A DNA stretch of 64,000 bases, from NCBI GenBank assembly GCA_963277665.1, contig OY728143.1, forward strand, positions 1,120,214,110 through 1,120,278,109, in the 5' to 3' direction. Positions 59,621 through 64,000 of this stretch are shown here, in pieces. Within the stretch, counting starts at the first letter, position 1, and every line of letters begins with the position of its first letter. The position numbers were made by a program, and so were the translations under genes. Below the pieces are notes generated by a model, which was given only the letters and a program-made list of their open reading frames with translations, ran no database searches and had not been told where the DNA came from. The stretch comes from Viscum album (lineage: Eukaryota; Streptophyta; Magnoliopsida; Santalales; Viscaceae).

Positions 59621-60271
59621 ATTTGGAAACGCCAAAAAGAAATAAAAAGGCTCTCCCATTAATAGAATTACCATGCAATTCAATTTGACAAAAAGGGGTT
59701 TTGAATAATTAATGTAGACATTAATTATATGAGTTGGCACAATTGATGGGAAGAGGTAGGTGGAGAGGATCCACCAATAATGAGGTGTTTTCAAAATAAA
59801 TAGTATAGAATTATTGGGGTGTTGAGGGGAGGCTGAAGGGTTAGGGTTTGTGTGGGCCCCAGCACACTAAATTTTCTCAGGGGAGGTTATGTGGGGTGTG
59901 GGCCCACCCTTAACTTCCGCTTGGAGGTTATGACTACCAAAAATAAATAAAATTGTGTTTCACAAATTTTATTTATTTTATTCTAAATCCCCAAAATTTA
60001 AATCTCAACATGCATAAAACGCAACTGCGGTAAAGGCCCCCTAAAGAGAATAACGGCGCTGCGAGTTCATTGGTGTCCTCAGATTTCAATTCTATGCACC
60101 GGTTCAAAAGATAGAAAACCATGCACGTAAGTTTACTGAACGTACCCGAAAAAACATCAGAAATTGATTCTGGGTACACCGGGCCTCAGAATCATGTGTC
60201 GTCAAAAACCACAGACTCGTAAAATTCCAAAGTATGTAAAAACAATTCTTTGAATTTTTCGGGTCTTTACA

Positions 60272-60279
60272 ATAATGAT
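60272..60279. repeat. Right copy of R8 target-site duplication
   Basis: ATAATGAT directly after the LTR end at 60271; see 49954-49961. Confidence 0.65.
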
Positions 60280-63200
60280 CATATATTAAATTGATTAAAT
60301 TTTTATCCTAATTAATACATGATGTATCGTATATTTTATTACCATTATATATATTTAACAATTGTATCATCATTTTTGAGAACTTGTGGACTACCAATTC
60401 CATAAAGTAATGTGATTCATTTTTCATCACAACATCACATGGATGATATATCTATATAGAAGATTATATAAAGATATATTATTTTAGTTATGATAAATAA
60501 TTGTTTTTTATGGCTTAATTAATACTTAAGATATTTTTAAAGTGATTATTGAAAAATGGAAACATTACTCATCAGTACATATGACCGACCGTCTCAAATA
60601 TTACAAGATATTTAATGTTTTCAGAAGAATGTTTAGTTATTACAACTAAATTATTAATTAAGTTATGAAAATGATAGTTATTCAATTATTATCATTCTTG
60701 ATATTATAGAATAATAACTACTTTTACAACTAGAAAAATATTATTTCAGTTTTTAATTTATGGACCAAACATCCACAAAACACATGATTTGGACTTAACT
60801 GACTATGTATTTAAATATTTCATTAATATAAATGAAATAAATGATTTATATTAATTTTATTATTCATTTAAAAGGTTTTAAGGAAATTAATAATTGAAAT
60901 AAATTTATTATAAATTTTTTAAATGGAATACCTAACAAGTGTGTACTTAAGTCAAGGGATTTCATCTTAATTTCTTTTCATTGAGAAATATATTAATGTT
61001 TTAAACCTAATTAATTTTATTTGGTATATTTACTATCCATTTACATTTTATACCACTAATCCTATATAATTAATTTTATTATATGTTTTATGTCAAATCA
61101 TTTCATTGAATGTTATAAGACAAGAATAGTAGCAAGTAGTAAAAGGTTTCTTAATTAATTTTCAATTGGTTGGTACATAACTATTTTTCCTGGACATTTC
61201 TTATTCCATTATTATATTTGAATTTATCTATATATTTGTTTTCACTTTATATAAACTTTTTCTTTGTGGGTGAATATTTTTTACACACATTATTTTCATT
61301 GATTAACTATAACATAATTTATATGATCATTTAATGAGTTATTCATTTAAAATTCACATTCATAGGGACACATGATTATGAAATGCACCCATAAAATTTT
61401 ATGCGGTTTATTTATTACCCGATTAACATGATATATAATGAATCTAATTATTACAATGATATGTTTCAATTGAAAATAATTTTTCTTTGGTTTATGATTA
61501 AAAAATTTCCAATGTGCAAAAGGTTTTCAGTTATAATCTCCTTTATTTTCAGAATTGTTTATGTTTAATGTTACCTAGTGGAAAATCATATACCATTATT
61601 TTCTGGAACAACGTATCTTTTATTCCCACCCTGTTATGAATGATTTTTACATTTTAAATTTCCATTTCATCAAATATTAAATATTGAAATATCTTGATTG
61701 TAAGTTATCTGTGATAAAAATCTTTTATCATCTTTTATATCATGTATATTTCACTTCCATACACAAATTTTCCCAATTTTTTTTAAAAACATTATTTTCT
61801 AAATGGAATTTTTTTCTATAAATTTATTTTATATGATGTTTTAACGTGTATTATAGTGTTTTAAAATTTAAATATATTATCTTTTTCCATGTTGGTCACT
61901 TTATACTCCCTCTAAAAAGTATATGAATGTAAATTTGATTTTTAATGTTTCCAATATGAAGTTATTTTCTAGCTATCATGAACATTATTTTACTCAATGC
62001 ATCAACTATAAGTTTACATGATTATTTTTCAATAAAATCATTTTCACAATATTTTATTTATCTATAGGTTTTTATATTAATTTTCAATGTGAATAGATTA
62101 TTTTCCTCAGAATTTTTTCTATTATAATTCATTAGTACTTCCATTCATCAACATTAGTAGAACATGATGTTACTTATGATCCATAGGTGATATATTCTAA
62201 TGATATTGTCCCCATTTATTCTATTGATGGATTATTATATTTTACGATACATTCCTCGGTCATATTTCTTTTTTTGGGATAATGATGATATGAATGTAAG
62301 AAGGGATATTTTTATGAGATTAATGATGAAACATGATCTCTTTGTAATTTATTTTCATTATGGTTATCAAAATTTTATTATTATAATGAGTGATCATGAT
62401 ATATCATAAATTTTTTCTGTTCTTATATATATATCATATGTATTGGGTGTTATAAGATGATGAGCATATATTTATTCTAATTTTTAAGAGTTAAATAAGG
62501 GTTTTATAAGTATTCCATAAAGATAATAATCCAAGATGCCAATAGATTTTAATTTTTCTTTCTTGGAGATTTTCATGATTCATTTGATAAAAAATTACAT
62601 CGCACAGATCATGATAGGTAATTCTTATAAATATTGACTTTGAGAAATAATTATTATAAGATTCATGTTTTAAGTTCATGGAAATTTATGTGTTCAAATT
62701 CTCATACAATATGTTCATTAACTTTGATTATTTCATCTTACCTTAATTAACATTTCATGCTAAATGATGAAATTTGATTAAAAATGTTTATGTTTACCCT
62801 TAATAAGTAATTTATGTCCCCATTATTATATTTCATTTTTATAATGTTCTAAAAAATGGTAAAAATAACATTGTTCCAAATGATGGTTACTTGATATGAA
62901 AACATATTTGGTGGATAATGATAATATTTATGCACAAGTTGGTTATGTGCCCATGTTATTAAGTATGAGTTTCTCTTAATAATACCGAACTTGAAATAAA
63001 AATAATAATTTTTAATTTAGGGATCTAATGTTTTAATTTTATTTTATGTGATTTTGATTGAAATATTGGGAAATATTTATCAGTATCAAACCCAAAAATT
63101 AAATTTTTATATTTTTAACACCAGAAATGGGAGTAACAGCTTGGGTATTTACATAAAATAAAATTTTTGAATATACTTTTCATATCTCATTTGGAGAATT

Positions 63201-64000
63201 ATGAAAATAAAATAATTTATGTTATTTATTAATGGATTTTTGGATCGAATTCATATTTCAAATGAATATATTTTAATTTATTTTTTTCCAATAAAAACAT
63301 ATATATGCCTATTTGTTATATCAAATAGGATGTGAACAAAAAATGTTAGAGGGTGTAACTTATTCATTTGGATCTTGGGATTTGGTTTTTAGAAATGGAA
63401 TAGAGTATATAATTCAACATCAATTTAAACCCACATGTGAGATATTTTCTAAATGATCGTGAATAATATATAAAAAAGTATTATTTACCTATCATAGGAC
63501 ACATGATTTAGTGGTTATTTATCCTAAATGGTTTATAGAATATCTATTATTTAATATATAAATGGGTTCATCATAATCAAATTAAAATTAAAATAAATAT
63601 ATAATCTCTTTGAAAATGAAATTATATCTCTAAATTTTTATCATAATAACATAAATCATGGGAAAGATTTACAACCAAAAAGAGTAGTTCATATAGTTGT
63701 ACTTATTTAATGGTAAATTAATATATAAATATATTCTTCTGGAAAATATGAATAAATGAGTATATAGTGGATTCTTGGATTCTTCTATAAATACTTAATG
63801 TTGGTGGAAATCCCCATAACTATAAAATTAATGGTTAATGTCTAAATTAAATTGAAAGGAGTTGGGAAAATATAATAAGGATGGAATGTACATATTATTT
63901 ATTAATGAAAAATGGTTATGTTATGGAGTACATGGATAAATAGAAGTTATTTTGAAAAAACATAATTAACACAATAGTTGGGATCAATAAGGTAGTATTT
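60280..64000. other. AT-rich DNA, no recognised gene
   Basis: This is the right flank of R8 and should have been continuous with 46160-49957 before insertion. No motif is found on either strand; frames at 62200-62409 and 62491-62679 look like chance. A possible plus-strand LTR start, tagaggg|TGTAAC, lies at 63354, with no further support. Confidence 0.5.

Larger units (their letters stand above)
49958..60271 (-). mobile_element. R8: full-length Ty3/gypsy chromovirus (Tekay/Del-like), inactive
   Basis: About 10.3 kb, minus strand: 5' LTR 57162-60271, gag from 56940, protease, RT, RNase H, integrase, chromodomain, polypurine tract, 3' LTR 49958-52382. Every domain is present in normal order, and the element is far richer in GC than its flanks. 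ATAATGAT flanks both ends. In a 98-base stretch compared by eye (50261 against 57451) the LTRs differ at about 15% of positions, so insertion is old despite the completeness. RT and integrase each carry a changed catalytic residue, and many stops interrupt the frames. Confidence 0.9.
57162..60271 (-). repeat. R8 5' LTR (3.1 kb)
   Basis: The high end gtctttaca (60271) gives LTR start TGTAAAGACCC on the minus strand. It includes the hairpin (57656-57670), the 35-39 base array, the GC-rich block and a segment of about 690 bases missing from the 3' LTR. The low end is uncertain by tens of bases: a site of the form TGGTACGGGCC at 57185-57198 (minus) could be read as a primer-binding site, but similar sequence also continues in the 3' LTR and R7, so it is probably LTR. 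Confidence 0.75.

Noticed and set aside
63354..64000. Plus-strand 3' LTR starting TGTAAC
   Set aside because: Only a purine run plus TGTAAC supports it; sequence afterwards does not match another LTR in the window by eye.
1..64000. A novel gene system or host gene cluster
   Set aside because: All recognisable coding sequence is gag or pol of LTR retrotransposons, broken by stops. No intact gene, operon-like arrangement or RNA gene was seen on either strand.

Overview
The window is AT-rich plant nuclear DNA made almost entirely of old, nested Ty3/gypsy LTR retrotransposons. The plant origin is inferred from three things: several elements carry a chromodomain after the integrase, as in the plant chromovirus (Tekay/Del) lineage; the clearest primer-binding site (33652-33663) matches the plant initiator tRNA-Met pattern TGGTATCAGAG; and the LTRs are about 2-4 kb long. 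The depth of decay and nesting suggests a large genome that removes dead repeats slowly. I cannot name the species. I found no host gene, tRNA, rRNA, CRISPR array or bacterial-type system. No open frame looks functional: every recognisable protein is a broken gag or pol remnant.

Layout. R1 (minus, 1-9607) has its 3' LTR cut by the window edge, decayed pol and gag, and a roughly 4 kb 5' LTR. R2 (plus) has gag, protease, RT, RNase H and the integrase zinc-binding region at about 14.7-18.0 kb, and its integrase core reappears at 31.18-31.60 kb. R3 (minus, 18491-29730), the best-preserved element of the AT-rich group, sits between these two parts. An LTR end with a clear primer-binding site at 33652 opens R4 (plus): its gag start is at 34.2 kb and the rest of gag plus protease is at 40.66-41.99 kb. 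R4 is split by R5 (minus, 34428-40641), two LTRs of about 3 kb separated by only about 176 bases. R4 is then cut off by R6 (minus, about 42003-43330), whose 0.6 kb LTR carries a 16-base palindromic minisatellite. R6 in turn meets R7, a plus-strand LTR starting near 43372.

From about 46.2 to 49.95 kb the DNA is AT-rich and unrecognised. R8 (minus, 49958-60271) is a full-length chromovirus, far richer in GC than its surroundings. It is flanked by matching ATAATGAT sequences and carries gag-protease-RT-RNase H-integrase-chromodomain between LTRs of 2.4 and 3.1 kb. From 60.27 kb to the end is unrecognised AT-rich DNA.

Nothing here works as a pathway. The relationships are historical: the order of insertion can be partly read from who interrupts whom (R3 into R2, R5 and R6 into R4, R7 into R6, R8 into AT-rich DNA). 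The most noteworthy items are the near-internal-less R5 element, a small hairpin recurring at similar positions in LTRs of several elements, C-to-T style stop codons in R8, family-specific LTR minisatellites, and an LTR/primer-binding-site junction that may mark two tandem elements sharing an LTR. Element boundaries were read by eye; most are good to tens of bases, some only to hundreds.
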